From NCBI RefSeq assembly GCF_001700435.1, contig NZ_LYPC01000026.1:124001-188000 (forward strand): 64,000 nucleotides of DNA. The letters are read 5' to 3'. Below are positions 1-8,605 of this stretch, piece after piece. Numbering within the stretch: position 1 is the stretch's first letter; each line of letters starts with the position of its first letter. Both the position numbers and the translations under genes were made by a program. The notes under the pieces were generated by a model that made no database searches, had not been told where the DNA came from, and worked only from the letters and a program-made list of their open reading frames with translations. This DNA comes from Paenibacillus pectinilyticus (lineage in GTDB: Bacteria; Bacillota; Bacilli; Paenibacillales; NBRC-103111).

Positions 1-1
1 T

Positions 2-991
2 GCTGAAAAAGCACATATCGATGCCAAACAGTTCTTAGATCTGTCGGATCTTAAATCCGTCTCCGAATATTTGCCTGCTGTCATTAAAGACAGGAAGGAT
101 AATAAAGCGAACAAATTATTCTATGTGCCTGTCTCCACGAACGTCTTAGGAGTTACCTACAATAAGAAATTATTCAAAGATAACGGGCTGACGGTGCCTA
201 CGAATATCGATGACTTCGTTGCAGCTGTAGAGAAGCTGAAAGCGGCTAATGTAACGCCTATCGCTGGAAGCTTTAAAGATGCGTGGACAACACAAATCGT
301 TAATTTCATTGCCTTTGGCCAATATGTGAATAGCAAGGACATGAATACGAGAGTGAAGCTTGCTGACGGCTCCTTGAAGTATGGGGATATTAAACAGGAT
401 GTGAGCAAAGCGCTTAATGTGCAATTAGATTGGCTGAGTAAAGGGTACTTCACGAAAGATTATCTCGGTACGGATGTGAATGTGGCTAGTGCCATGGTCG
501 GAACTGGAAAAACAGCGATGCTGATTAACGGAACATGGCAGTATAAATCCGTGCAGGACGCTGATCCTAAAGCGGAAATCGGATTCTTCGCTCTTCCTCT
601 GAATGCCAAAGGGGAGAAAACAGCGGTTCCGACATCAGCGGACTCGGGTATTATGATCAATGCGGATTCCAAGAATGTCGAAGCGGCTAAGATTGCTTTG
701 AACGCGTATTTGAGTGCTGATAATCAAACACGTGTCATCGCCGATCTGAATGGGATTTCCACCAACACCAAGGTGAAATCCGATAACGCCTACATTGCAG
801 AGGTAGTAGGGGCCATGTCATCTGGCGATGTACAGCCGGATTGGTGGGGAGGCAACAGTAACTATCAGCCAAGCGGTTCCACCTTTGTTTATGATAAAGA
901 GATGCAGAATTTAGTCGCGAAGGGTAAAACGGTCGATCAGTTTATCAGCGATTTTGATAAAGCGAATGATAAGGCACTAGAGAAAAAATAG
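2..991 (+). CDS. Sugar ABC transporter substrate-binding protein, family 1 (5' end outside window)
   Basis: The last 329 codons of an extracellular solute-binding protein. The frame is open from the first bases of the window, so the signal peptide, lipobox and first lobe start are missing. An internal TTG at 71 is not a real start. Visible features are typical of family 1 sugar-binding proteins: a V-x-Y-N-K-K-L-F segment after the missing N-terminus, a G-K-T-A-M-L-I-N-G-T-W hinge region near the middle, and a C-terminal Q-F-I-S-D-F-D-K helix. It is followed by a hairpin and then two permease genes on the same strand, so it should deliver an oligosaccharide to that importer. The ligand cannot be told from sequence, but the downstream beta-helix protein suggests a plant-wall or microbial glucan fragment. 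The family call is firm. Confidence 0.9.
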   Translation, partial: AEKAHIDAKQFLDLSDLKSVSEYLPAVIKDRKDNKANKLFYVPVSTNVLGVTYNKKLFKDNGLTVPTNIDDFVAAVEKLKAANVTPIAGSFKDAWTTQIVNFIAFGQYVNSKDMNTRVKLADGSLKYGDIKQDVSKALNVQLDWLSKGYFTKDYLGTDVNVASAMVGTGKTAMLINGTWQYKSVQDADPKAEIGFFALPLNAKGEKTAVPTSADSGIMINADSKNVEAAKIALNAYLSADNQTRVIADLNGISTNTKVKSDNAYIAEVVGAMSSGDVQPDWWGGNSNYQPSGSTFVYDKEMQNLVAKGKTVDQFISDFDKANDKALEKK

Positions 992-1000
992 CATAAAGCT

Positions 1001-1036
1001 GGCCAGCATGCATGTGAAATGCTGGCCTCTTTATTT
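1001..1036 (+). terminator. Hairpin between binding-protein and permease genes
   Basis: A perfect 9-bp stem (GGCCAGCAT at 1001-1009 with ATGCTGGCC at 1019-1027) is followed by TCTTTATTTC. The U-run is interrupted. The hairpin lies between the binding-protein stop and the permease start, a common position for a partial terminator or processing hairpin that keeps the binding protein more abundant than the permeases. That role is inference. Confidence 0.65.
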
Positions 1037-1056
1037 CAATAGGGAGGCATGAAAAG

Positions 1057-1947
1057 ATGTGGGCACATCGACATAAAGTATTTCTGGAGTTGAAATGGTT
1101 TGGATTTCTGCTGCCGGCATTGATTTTTTATTTGGTATTCTTTCTAATTCCAACGTTAAGCTCCGCTTATTATTCGTTGACGGATTGGGATGGCGTGACC
1201 AGCACATTCATTGGGTTGGATAATTTCAAAGAATTATTCCGCGATACGATGATTGTCACCACCTTCAGAAATACAGCCATATATACGGTGTCAATTACGT
1301 TGCTGCAAAACTTGTTTGGACTTCTACTAGCCTTGATTTTGGTTAAGAAGTTCGTAGGTGTGAATATCATGCGGACGATCTTCTTTATGCCTTTTATCTT
1401 CAGTACGCTATTAATTGGCTACATATGGGGCTTCATTCTTGAACCAAACATTGGTGTCATTAATCACTTGTTAGATGCGATTCATCTTGGCGGACTCAAG
1501 GTCGGTTGGCTGAGTGATCCCGCATGGGCCAAACGGATGATTATCGTGGTTACGATATGGCAATTCGTGGGATACACCATGTTTATTTATATCGCTGGTC
1601 TTCAAGGTATTTCGAAGGAGCTGTATGAATCTGGGGATATCGATGGCGCATCTGGCTGGAATAAATTTATTCATATTACATTCCCCTTAATCGCTCCGTC
1701 TTTTACGATTAACATCATGCTTTCTTTAATTGGCAACCTTCAGATATTCAATCAGATCTACGCCTTAACAGGCGGTGGCCCTGGTTACGCGACGGAATCC
1801 ATCGCATCGATGATTTACCGTATCGGTTTTGGTAGTGGTTCTAGATGGGGATACGGATCGGCATTATCGATCGTGATGTTCGTCTTTATTTTAATACTAA
1901 CGATTATTATGGTTAGCTTTCTGCGGAAAAGGGAGGTTGAAATGTGA
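1057..1947 (+). CDS. Sugar ABC transporter permease, MalF/UgpA type
   Basis: A 296-residue inner-membrane permease with about six hydrophobic segments. The first begins with F-G-F-L-L-P-A-L-I-F-Y. The cytoplasmic EAA loop is clear (residues about 190-215: Y-E-S-G-D-I-D-G-A-S-G-W-N-K-F followed by I-T-F-P-L-I-A-P), which is where a MalK-type ATPase docks. A TGGGPGYATES segment before the last helices is typical of MalF-type sugar permeases. An AGGGAGG site sits just upstream of the ATG. It overlaps the next permease gene by four bases, so the pair is translationally coupled. No ATPase gene is nearby. Substrate unknown. Confidence 0.93.
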   Translation: MWAHRHKVFLELKWFGFLLPALIFYLVFFLIPTLSSAYYSLTDWDGVTSTFIGLDNFKELFRDTMIVTTFRNTAIYTVSITLLQNLFGLLLALILVKKFVGVNIMRTIFFMPFIFSTLLIGYIWGFILEPNIGVINHLLDAIHLGGLKVGWLSDPAWAKRMIIVVTIWQFVGYTMFIYIAGLQGISKELYESGDIDGASGWNKFIHITFPLIAPSFTINIMLSLIGNLQIFNQIYALTGGGPGYATESIASMIYRIGFGSGSRWGYGSALSIVMFVFILILTIIMVSFLRKREVEM

Positions 1948-2780
1948 TGAGCAAATCTGCCTCCAGGGTGATGGGACCCCTATACAAGTTTCTCTTGTGG
2001 GTAATATGTCTGCTTCATATGTATCCCATCTTGCTTGTTCTGATCTCATCGGTCAAAACCAAGCATGAATTAGCCGTAAATTCGTTCGGGTTCCCTAGGG
2101 AATTCACACTGACCTACTTCAAGACCGCTTTCCAGACGATGCATTATTTTCAATCCGTTTATAATACTTTGCTCATTGCTATCGTTTCGGTCATCGGTTC
2201 TGTTTTGATAGCTTCTATGGCGGCTTATGCCATATCCAGAAAGAACAATCGTTTTTATAACACGATGTATGTGGTATTTCTGGCCGGCCTTATTATCCCT
2301 TTTCAAATGACGATGATTCCTTTATATAAAGTGATGCTAGGTTTCCATTTAATTAATACGTACCAAGGTGTCATTTTTATCTACCTAGCCACACTAGCCC
2401 CTTTTTCTGTTTTCCTATTAACCGGATTTGTAAAAAGCATTCCAAGAGAGCTTGAAGAAGCGGCTTCCATCGATGGCTGTGGGATGTATCGGACTTTCTT
2501 TGCAATCGTATTTCCGTTACTGAAACCAGCGCTGACAACGGTCAGTATTCTGAATCTCTTCACGATCTGGAATGACTTTTTAATGCCATTACTTTACTTA
2601 AATGATAGTCACAAAATGACGCTTACCGTTCAATTATCATCGTTCCGTGGGTTGTATTTTAATGATTGGTCGCTTATTTTTGCTGGTGTTTGTATGATTG
2701 TGGCCCCGATGCTGCTCGTCTATTTGTATGCACAACGGTTCATTATTGGGGGCATTACGGCAGGAGCATTGAAAGGATAG
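1944..2780 (+). CDS. Sugar ABC transporter permease, MalG/UgpE type
   Basis: A 278-residue partner permease. It starts at GTG 1944, or at the ATG three bases later, and overlaps the previous stop. A GGGAGG site lies inside the end of the upstream gene. The EAA loop reads E-L-E-E-A-A-S-I-D-G-C-G around residue 170, followed by F-P-L-L-K-P-A. The C-terminus ends in the usual Q-R-F-I-I-G-G-I-T-A-G-A-L-K-G form seen in MalG-type proteins. With the preceding two genes it makes a complete importer apart from the ATPase. A 122-bp gap follows before the secreted beta-helix gene on the same strand, so both may share a transcript. Confidence 0.93.
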   Translation: MMSKSASRVMGPLYKFLLWVICLLHMYPILLVLISSVKTKHELAVNSFGFPREFTLTYFKTAFQTMHYFQSVYNTLLIAIVSVIGSVLIASMAAYAISRKNNRFYNTMYVVFLAGLIIPFQMTMIPLYKVMLGFHLINTYQGVIFIYLATLAPFSVFLLTGFVKSIPRELEEAASIDGCGMYRTFFAIVFPLLKPALTTVSILNLFTIWNDFLMPLLYLNDSHKMTLTVQLSSFRGLYFNDWSLIFAGVCMIVAPMLLVYLYAQRFIIGGITAGALKG

Positions 2781-2902
2781 TTCAGTTAAGGAGCGAAATT
2801 CGAGGAAAGGAGGACGTAAGTGGAAGTCACGCCCAAGTTCAAATCGAAGCTAGTACGACAAGGATGGCTAGTTCCTGTATGCTAATTTGAAGGAGATGAC
2901 TG

Positions 2903-5900
2903 TTGGTGAGAAGTTATGTGAAAACACTGTTCATGAGTGGGATTTTGTTAACCGCAATTTTTATTGGCCTATGCGCATTCACAAACGAGACATGGGCAGC
3001 CTATACGCCAAGTATCAATACGAGCCCGACGCTTCCTCAGGATGATGTTGTCATTTATACCGAGAACGTGGTTGACTTTGGTGCTGTTGCTAATAATCCA
3101 GCGGTGGACAATACGACAGCGTTTCAGAACGCGATTAATGAAGCTTATGCGAATGGCGGGGGGATCGTTTATGTACCTGCAGGTGATTGGAGACTGAATG
3201 GAACGCTCGTTCTAAAAAGAAAGGTCACGCTGCGCGGAGAATGGCGGAATCCAGATACCGCTGGTAATGAGGCAGCACAAGGCACAATTCTAAGTACGAC
3301 AGCGAATCAAAATAACCCAGGCGGCTCTCCATTCATTACAGTAGCATCAAATGCGGCAGTCAAGAATCTGAGCATTTGGTACCCGAACCAAAGCTACGCC
3401 AGCCCTTCAACCTATCCCTATACGATTTCGGAAGGGGTATTTGATACGGAAGATGCCGCCCATCATGGTTTTGCGGTCATCAATGTAACGATCTATAACG
3501 CTTACAAAGGTATCGAAACAGGAAATGGGCTTTCACAGTCCCAAGAGCCGATGATCAAGAACGTAATGATGACTGCCTTGAATACAGGCGTGCATCAGAC
3601 GAATGATTGGAACTTTGGGAATACGGAAAGCGTACATATTTCCTCCAAGTACTGGATCAATTCTGCACTTTCAGGTGCACCAAGCTCTTCACCGAATCAA
3701 GCTACTTTAACAAGTTATATGCGTGCGAATATGACGGGCGTCTTGTTGGATGGCCATATTGACGGCATTAATTTATACGATATTCGAGTGGAAGATGCCA
3801 AAATCGGGATCGATTGTGCCAATCGGTGGACACAGATTTCCAATATTACATTGAATAATGTCAATACAGGTGTTTACTACCATTACAGCGGTGGCGGAAA
3901 TGCTGGGAACTCTTTAGTCGGCGGAACGATTAATGTCCTTGCAGGAACAAATACGTACGGCATCAAAATGAATCAAATTGGTGAGGCACTCATACAAGGG
4001 ATTACAATTGGCGGCACTCCGACCAATGGCGTTTACTTTGATTCCAGCACGGAAACGTTGAATCTCATGAAGATGACTTTTACGAATTGGACTGATTCCG
4101 CCATTAAGGTTATGCAGGGAAGCGCCTTGATTGAGGCATCCGCTTTCAACTTGAGCGGTACGCATATTGCCTTGGATAGTCGAGTGAAATCGGCTTCGAT
4201 TCTAGGAAATACGTTTACAGGAACGCCTACGATTACTTATGTGCCTTCACCGCAAATCTTCATTGATCATACATCGCTGGGCATTCCTAACTTGCCGGCC
4301 ATTACGACAACCTACACGATGTTGAAAGAAAGAAAACCCGCTAATCCCACTAATTTCTACAACATTACGACCTATGGTGCAATAAGCGGCACCTCCAATC
4401 CCGCAACTGACAATACGACAGCTATTCAAAATGCCTTGAATGCAGCTTCCACTGCAGGCGGCGGTACCGTATTCGTCCCTGCTGGCTATTGGATGGTAAA
4501 AGGACAACTCACCATTCCAACAGGTGTTGAATTGAGAGGCGTAGCCGAATCGTCTTCCATGGGCGACAATAAAGGTTCAACCTTATTCTCCTACGCAAAT
4601 CAAAATAATCCAAGCGGAACGCCATTTATCACGATGAATGCAGCAAGCGGCTTGCGAGGCATCATGGTGTATTATCCAGATATGGGCACAAGCAGAACGA
4701 TGACGTATCCTTACACAGTGAAAGGGAATGGAAACGGCATTTGGATCCGCGATGTGCGGCTTGTCAATTCATGGAATGGAATCGATTTCGCATCCGTCCG
4801 CTCCGATAACTTTGAGTTTTCTGGCATATCCGGCAATGTTAGAAATATAGGGACTTTTGTTAGCAACGGCTCAACAGGCGGCATTATGGAAAATCAAATG
4901 CAAGCCTGGACCGGTGAAGGTGCCGAAAGTGCTGCCCTAGCTTTTCCTAATAACTCCTATCGCGATCATATCTCGTTAGCCAGCACGGCTTCTCCATGGA
5001 AGTTTGGTTCTACTTCGAATATCACTGCGCTGCAGATGTCCGTTTATTTACCAGACACAGGGATTGATTCACAGGCAGCAGGCTTAAGATTCGTTAATGA
5101 TGGAGGAACGACGAATAATTTCACTTGTATCACGTGCCAAACCGATGCGACTTCTACGGCGCGGATCGACGCTGGCGGCACGATCAATCTTGTGGATTTC
5201 GGAGGCACACAAACGGGGTTAATCACCGGCTCTACATTTGCGGGTACAGTGAATGTATTTGGCTATCGCTATGCGGATCATGGCACGATGGTGACGATGA
5301 ACGGCGGAACGTTGAATGCGTATCAGTTTATTACCTCGCCAGAAGATATTAGGTTCCAATTGAATGGTGGCACTTCTAATTTTTATGGGACGTATTTAAC
5401 ATACCCCTCACCGTATACTTCGTTTACCGTTGGTGCTTCGATCACAGCGGCGAAGATAGTCGGAGGAGCAGGAGTAGGCGGGATTGGTGTTGCGAATAGT
5501 GCAGGTTCCAAGCTTGTGCAAAGCAATAATATCGATACCAAATACAGCAGTGTTACGGCAACTGCAACCAGTTCAGCGGAAGATGCAAATTGGGGATTAA
5601 GTAAAGTCGTGGACGGCAATCCTAATTCAGTTAGCGGTGCTTATGGGTGGTCAAGTACCCTGACGCCAACGGTGAATCATACAGAATCGCTTACGCTGGA
5701 TCTGGGTAATACCCGATCATTAGGCCGAGTCGATTTATATCCGAGAAATGATGGCGTGAATACGGGATATGGATTCCCTGTAGATTTCACGATTCAAGTT
5801 TCGACGAATGGTACGACTTGGACGACGGTGGTTACAAAATCCGGGTATGCTTTACCAGGTAATGCTGTGCAAAGCTTCACGTTCACGCCACAAGCAGCTC

Positions 5901-6436
5901 GCTATGTCAAAGTGCAAGGAACGAGCCTACGAGCTAATCCCAACGATGGCAACCTATATCGCATGCAATTTGCAGAAGCAAGCTTATTGGCTGTCACTAG
6001 CGTAAGCGCTACAAGCACAGTCGAAGACGCTAGTTGGGGCATTTCCAGATTAACGGACGGTAATTTGACGAGTGTTTCTGGTTCCTACGGATGGACCAGC
6101 AGCAATAACACAGGAGCTAATCATACTGAGTCCGTTACCTTAGATTTAGGTGCTAGCAAATCGATTTCCAAGGTTGATTTGTATCCACGTACAGATGGCG
6201 TTAATTTGGGGTATGGATTCCCAGTTGACTTTACCATTCAAGTTTCCACGAACGGAACAAGTTGGACGACAGTGGTTACGCGTACTGCGTATGCGAAGCC
6301 GGGTAATGCTACGCAGAGCTTTACGTTTACGGCACAAAACGCTCGTTATGTGAAAATTGAAGGCACGAGCTTGCGCTCGAATCCGAATGATTTCAATACG
6401 TATCGGATGCAGTTAGCTGAGGCTATTGTTTATTGA
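2903..6436 (+). CDS. Secreted double beta-helix protein (pectate_lyase_3/GH55-like) with two F5/8 type C domains
   Basis: 1177 residues. AAGGAG at 2890-2895 lies seven bases before the TTG at 2903; a GTG three bases later is the alternative. A signal peptide runs to about residue 32 (T-W-A-A). Two tandem right-handed beta-helix modules follow. Each opens with the pectate_lyase_3 signature: an F-G-A or Y-G-A turn, D-N-T-T-A-x-Q-N-A, then G-G-G-x-V-x-V-P-A-G (about residues 55 and 484). Two tandem helices are characteristic of GH55 exo-beta-1,3-glucanases, but the catalytic Glu cannot be assigned by eye, so pectate-lyase-like or other activity remains possible. Residues about 882-1027 and 1031-1177 are two near-duplicate discoidin (F5/8 C, CBM32-like) modules with V-D-L-Y-P-R cores, expected to bind sugars. 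It is probably co-expressed with the upstream importer. Confidence 0.85.
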   Translation: MVRSYVKTLFMSGILLTAIFIGLCAFTNETWAAYTPSINTSPTLPQDDVVIYTENVVDFGAVANNPAVDNTTAFQNAINEAYANGGGIVYVPAGDWRLNGTLVLKRKVTLRGEWRNPDTAGNEAAQGTILSTTANQNNPGGSPFITVASNAAVKNLSIWYPNQSYASPSTYPYTISEGVFDTEDAAHHGFAVINVTIYNAYKGIETGNGLSQSQEPMIKNVMMTALNTGVHQTNDWNFGNTESVHISSKYWINSALSGAPSSSPNQATLTSYMRANMTGVLLDGHIDGINLYDIRVEDAKIGIDCANRWTQISNITLNNVNTGVYYHYSGGGNAGNSLVGGTINVLAGTNTYGIKMNQIGEALIQGITIGGTPTNGVYFDSSTETLNLMKMTFTNWTDSAIKVMQGSALIEASAFNLSGTHIALDSRVKSASILGNTFTGTPTITYVPSPQIFIDHTSLGIPNLPAITTTYTMLKERKPANPTNFYNITTYGAISGTSNPATDNTTAIQNALNAASTAGGGTVFVPAGYWMVKGQLTIPTGVELRGVAESSSMGDNKGSTLFSYANQNNPSGTPFITMNAASGLRGIMVYYPDMGTSRTMTYPYTVKGNGNGIWIRDVRLVNSWNGIDFASVRSDNFEFSGISGNVRNIGTFVSNGSTGGIMENQMQAWTGEGAESAALAFPNNSYRDHISLASTASPWKFGSTSNITALQMSVYLPDTGIDSQAAGLRFVNDGGTTNNFTCITCQTDATSTARIDAGGTINLVDFGGTQTGLITGSTFAGTVNVFGYRYADHGTMVTMNGGTLNAYQFITSPEDIRFQLNGGTSNFYGTYLTYPSPYTSFTVGASITAAKIVGGAGVGGIGVANSAGSKLVQSNNIDTKYSSVTATATSSAEDANWGLSKVVDGNPNSVSGAYGWSSTLTPTVNHTESLTLDLGNTRSLGRVDLYPRNDGVNTGYGFPVDFTIQVSTNGTTWTTVVTKSGYALPGNAVQSFTFTPQAARYVKVQGTSLRANPNDGNLYRMQFAEASLLAVTSVSATSTVEDASWGISRLTDGNLTSVSGSYGWTSSNNTGANHTESVTLDLGASKSISKVDLYPRTDGVNLGYGFPVDFTIQVSTNGTSWTTVVTRTAYAKPGNATQSFTFTAQNARYVKIEGTSLRSNPNDFNTYRMQLAEAIVY

Positions 6437-6524
6437 AAAAGGGGATAGAAAAAGGGTGTCTCATAAGTAGATTCTACTACTTCTAGCGCAGCTATCATCT
6501 TCTGACCAATAAGCACCCGCAGTG

Positions 6525-6720
6525 CTCTTATCGCATGAACAATCACGAGATTTGAAGTGATAGTCACGCTAGGATTGCTTATTCTACAAGTATGCGCTCA
6601 AAATGGCACCGCGTGCGACCCATACGCACTCCATGTGGGCTTATCGAACGAATAATCACGATTGCTGAAGCAATAAGCACACTAGGATTCCCTATTCGGC
6701 AAGTGCCCGCTCAAATGAGG
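6525..6720. repeat. Degenerate ~80-bp intergenic direct repeat, two copies
   Basis: The 359-bp gap between two convergent genes holds two copies of an imperfect direct repeat, at 6525-6606 and 6640-6720. Both share TTATCG, AATCACGA, TGAAG, CTAGGATT and CGCTCAAA in the same order, about three quarters identical by eye. Short related pieces upstream (AATAAGCAC at about 6507) suggest that the unit is longer. No coding frame is conserved. It looks like a dispersed intergenic element; its function is unknown. Confidence 0.65.
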
Positions 6721-6769
6721 CTGTCTCTAAAGGTCTGACAAGACCTAAGAGACAGTTTTGTTTTTTTTG
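6721..6769 (+). terminator. Rho-independent terminator for the beta-helix gene
   Basis: A long hairpin (CTGTCTCT..AGGTCT / AGACCT..AGAGACAG, 6721-6755) with a four-base loop is followed directly by TTTTGTTTTTTTT. The U-run is on the plus-strand side. The hairpin also lies just beyond the end of the convergent minus-strand SGNH gene, but there is no U-run in that direction. Confidence 0.9.
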
Positions 6770-6795
6770 TTTAATAATAGCTAGAAACAAAGGTG

Positions 6796-7572
6796 TTAAT
6801 CGATTTCCCCTCGATTCCAATTATGTATGACTTTTGGGGCAGCCTCTTCTTTTAGTAATTTCTCTGCCATAGCTATGGCTAGCTGAGTGTGAAATTGGCG
6901 ATCTGGGTGGTTGATGCCATTGGCGAGCCGTGCATGCAAGTCTTGACCATCCCGCGCTTGCTCGAACCAAAGCTGATAAGCATCTAAGACAGGGACATTC
7001 TCCGCTGCAGCTAGTGTCAGCATGGCCTCGCGGTAAAGGGCCAAGTACCCATGCTCCGCCGTGTGTAAAAAAGAGGGAACAGCAGGTCGATCACATGCAT
7101 GGATGAATGGGTTGTCCGAGGTGATCATCCCCGTAGGGGTGATCAATAAAATATCGGCCTCCGTACGTGATCGAATAGAAGTGATGAGCTCGCGCAGCGC
7201 TTCCGTATAGGCGGCTAGCCCGCTCGGGCCGTCATGCGCATCATTGACACCGAAGCCGATCGTCACGAGATCGGGCATAAATCCGAACAGATCGCGCTCC
7301 CAACGCGCTCTAGATTGATGCGCGGTATCGCCAGAGACGCCGGCATTGATAACGCTAATCACGCTGCGCGGATAACGCTGCTCGATCAATCGTTTCACTT
7401 GCGCATGGTAGACGGCATCGAGATCGAGCGTGGCGTATTCCATGCAGCCCTGCGTGACGCTGTCGCCGAAGGCGACATAGACGACGGGCCGTTCACGCAC
7501 ATCGTCTGCCTTGCCGATAAGTCGACTTCGAAAGCGGTTGAAGGGGGAAGGAGGGCTAGTACTCACCATCAA
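6796..7572 (-). CDS. SGNH/GDSL-type esterase, cytoplasmic
   Basis: 258 residues with all SGNH blocks: G-D-S-V-T-Q-G (block I, nucleophile Ser, about residue 38), N-A-G-V-S-G-D-T (block II Gly), G-F-G-V-N-D-A-H-D (block III Asn) and a C-terminal N-H-P-D-R-Q-F-H that supplies the Asp/His pair. There is no signal peptide, so it probably removes acetyl or other acyl groups from imported sugars. It starts at TTG 7572 (four-base overlap with the upstream gene) or at the ATG just after it. Third gene of a minus-strand operon with a ferritin-like protein and an aldo/keto reductase. The fold is certain; the substrate is not known. Confidence 0.88.
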   Translation of the reverse strand: MMVSTSPPSPFNRFRSRLIGKADDVRERPVVYVAFGDSVTQGCMEYATLDLDAVYHAQVKRLIEQRYPRSVISVINAGVSGDTAHQSRARWERDLFGFMPDLVTIGFGVNDAHDGPSGLAAYTEALRELITSIRSRTEADILLITPTGMITSDNPFIHACDRPAVPSFLHTAEHGYLALYREAMLTLAAAENVPVLDAYQLWFEQARDGQDLHARLANGINHPDRQFHTQLAIAMAEKLLKEEAAPKVIHNWNRGEID

Positions 7573-8570
7573 TTCGTCTCATCCGGATTGTGGTAGTTAC
7601 GCGGCCAGTTGAAAGGTTGTAAAGCTTCCAGCAGCTCAGTTGGTAGCGGTTCGCCATCGGACACCTTGATGTTCGCCTCTAGCGAACGAATGGAGCTCAT
7701 GCCAGGAATCGAACAGGATACCGCAGGATGGGACAGTGAATAACGCAGAGCAACTTCTGCCAGACTCGTATATTGGTCGCCTGTTAATTGACGAATAACA
7801 GCTTTCATCATCTCAACTTTGTCAAAAGTGCGAGCAAACCGGTCATTTTTGAAATAATGGCGGCGGAAGTCTTCAGGTGCGAATTGGTTGTACGTATCTT
7901 TCGTCCATGTCCCCGTTAGAGAACCTTCATCGAATGGCACGCGTGCCAGCACGGCGACGCCAGTCTCTTCGCAAACTGGAAACAATTCCTGAATTGGACG
8001 CTGTTCAAAAAGGTTAAAAATGACCTGCTCCGACTCTGTCATGCCACGTTTTGCTATTTCGATGCCATCTTCTGGGCGGTAGTCACGAATCGAAACGCCG
8101 ATGGCGCGTATTTTGCCTTCTTGCTTTAATTGAGACAGGGTATCGAACCATTCTGTCTCTTCAATGCCACGTGTGAACCAGCCGTGCAGCTGGTACACAT
8201 CGATCGTCTCCAGCCCGAGGCGCCGCAGGCTGGCTTCGCATTGCTCCCGCAAGTAAGCAGCAGGATAACGGGAAGCCATATCTGGATTGTCGATGCTAGG
8301 GTGCGGCCACTCGACGGGTTGAACCTTGGTGGCGATATAAATATGATCGCCATGCCATTGTTTTAATGCCGCGCCGATAACGGATTCTGACCGGCCCTTG
8401 CCGTACATTTGAGCCGTATCGACGAAATTAATGCCGCGCTCCCAGGCAGATAAGAGCAGCTTTATGGAGTTCCCATCCTCGACAGGTCCCATGTCGCCTC
8501 CGAGCCCCCAAGCACCGAAACCGATTTCGGAGACACGCCAGCCCGTTTTTCCATATGTGCGGTATTTCAT
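7569..8570 (-). CDS. Aldo/keto reductase
   Basis: 333 residues, a cytoplasmic NADPH-dependent (beta/alpha)8 oxidoreductase. It opens M-K-Y-R-T-Y-G-K-T-G-W-R-V-S-E-I-G-F-G. The tetrad is visible: Asp and Tyr in F-V-D-T-A-Q-M-Y-G, Lys in I-A-T-K-V-Q, His in Y-Q-L-H-G-W. The C-terminal nucleotide-binding stretch has C-S-I-P-G-M-S-S. GGAGG precedes the ATG. It lies between the ferritin-like gene (35 bp upstream) and the SGNH gene (overlap). The sequence resembles AKRs that act on sugars or small aldehydes; the real substrate is unknown. Confidence 0.93.
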   Translation of the reverse strand: MKYRTYGKTGWRVSEIGFGAWGLGGDMGPVEDGNSIKLLLSAWERGINFVDTAQMYGKGRSESVIGAALKQWHGDHIYIATKVQPVEWPHPSIDNPDMASRYPAAYLREQCEASLRRLGLETIDVYQLHGWFTRGIEETEWFDTLSQLKQEGKIRAIGVSIRDYRPEDGIEIAKRGMTESEQVIFNLFEQRPIQELFPVCEETGVAVLARVPFDEGSLTGTWTKDTYNQFAPEDFRRHYFKNDRFARTFDKVEMMKAVIRQLTGDQYTSLAEVALRYSLSHPAVSCSIPGMSSIRSLEANIKVSDGEPLPTELLEALQPFNWPRNYHNPDETN

Positions 8571-8605
8571 GAGTAAGATTCCTCCAATTCTAATGGTTTA
8601 GTCGT

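Noticed and set aside
2666..2890. Frame of 74 codons spanning the end of the MalG-type gene and the gap after it
   Set aside because: Wrong-frame continuation of a permease; no start site and no similarity to any family.
7234..7596. Plus-strand frame of 120 codons
   Set aside because: Antisense to the SGNH gene with its clear catalytic motifs.
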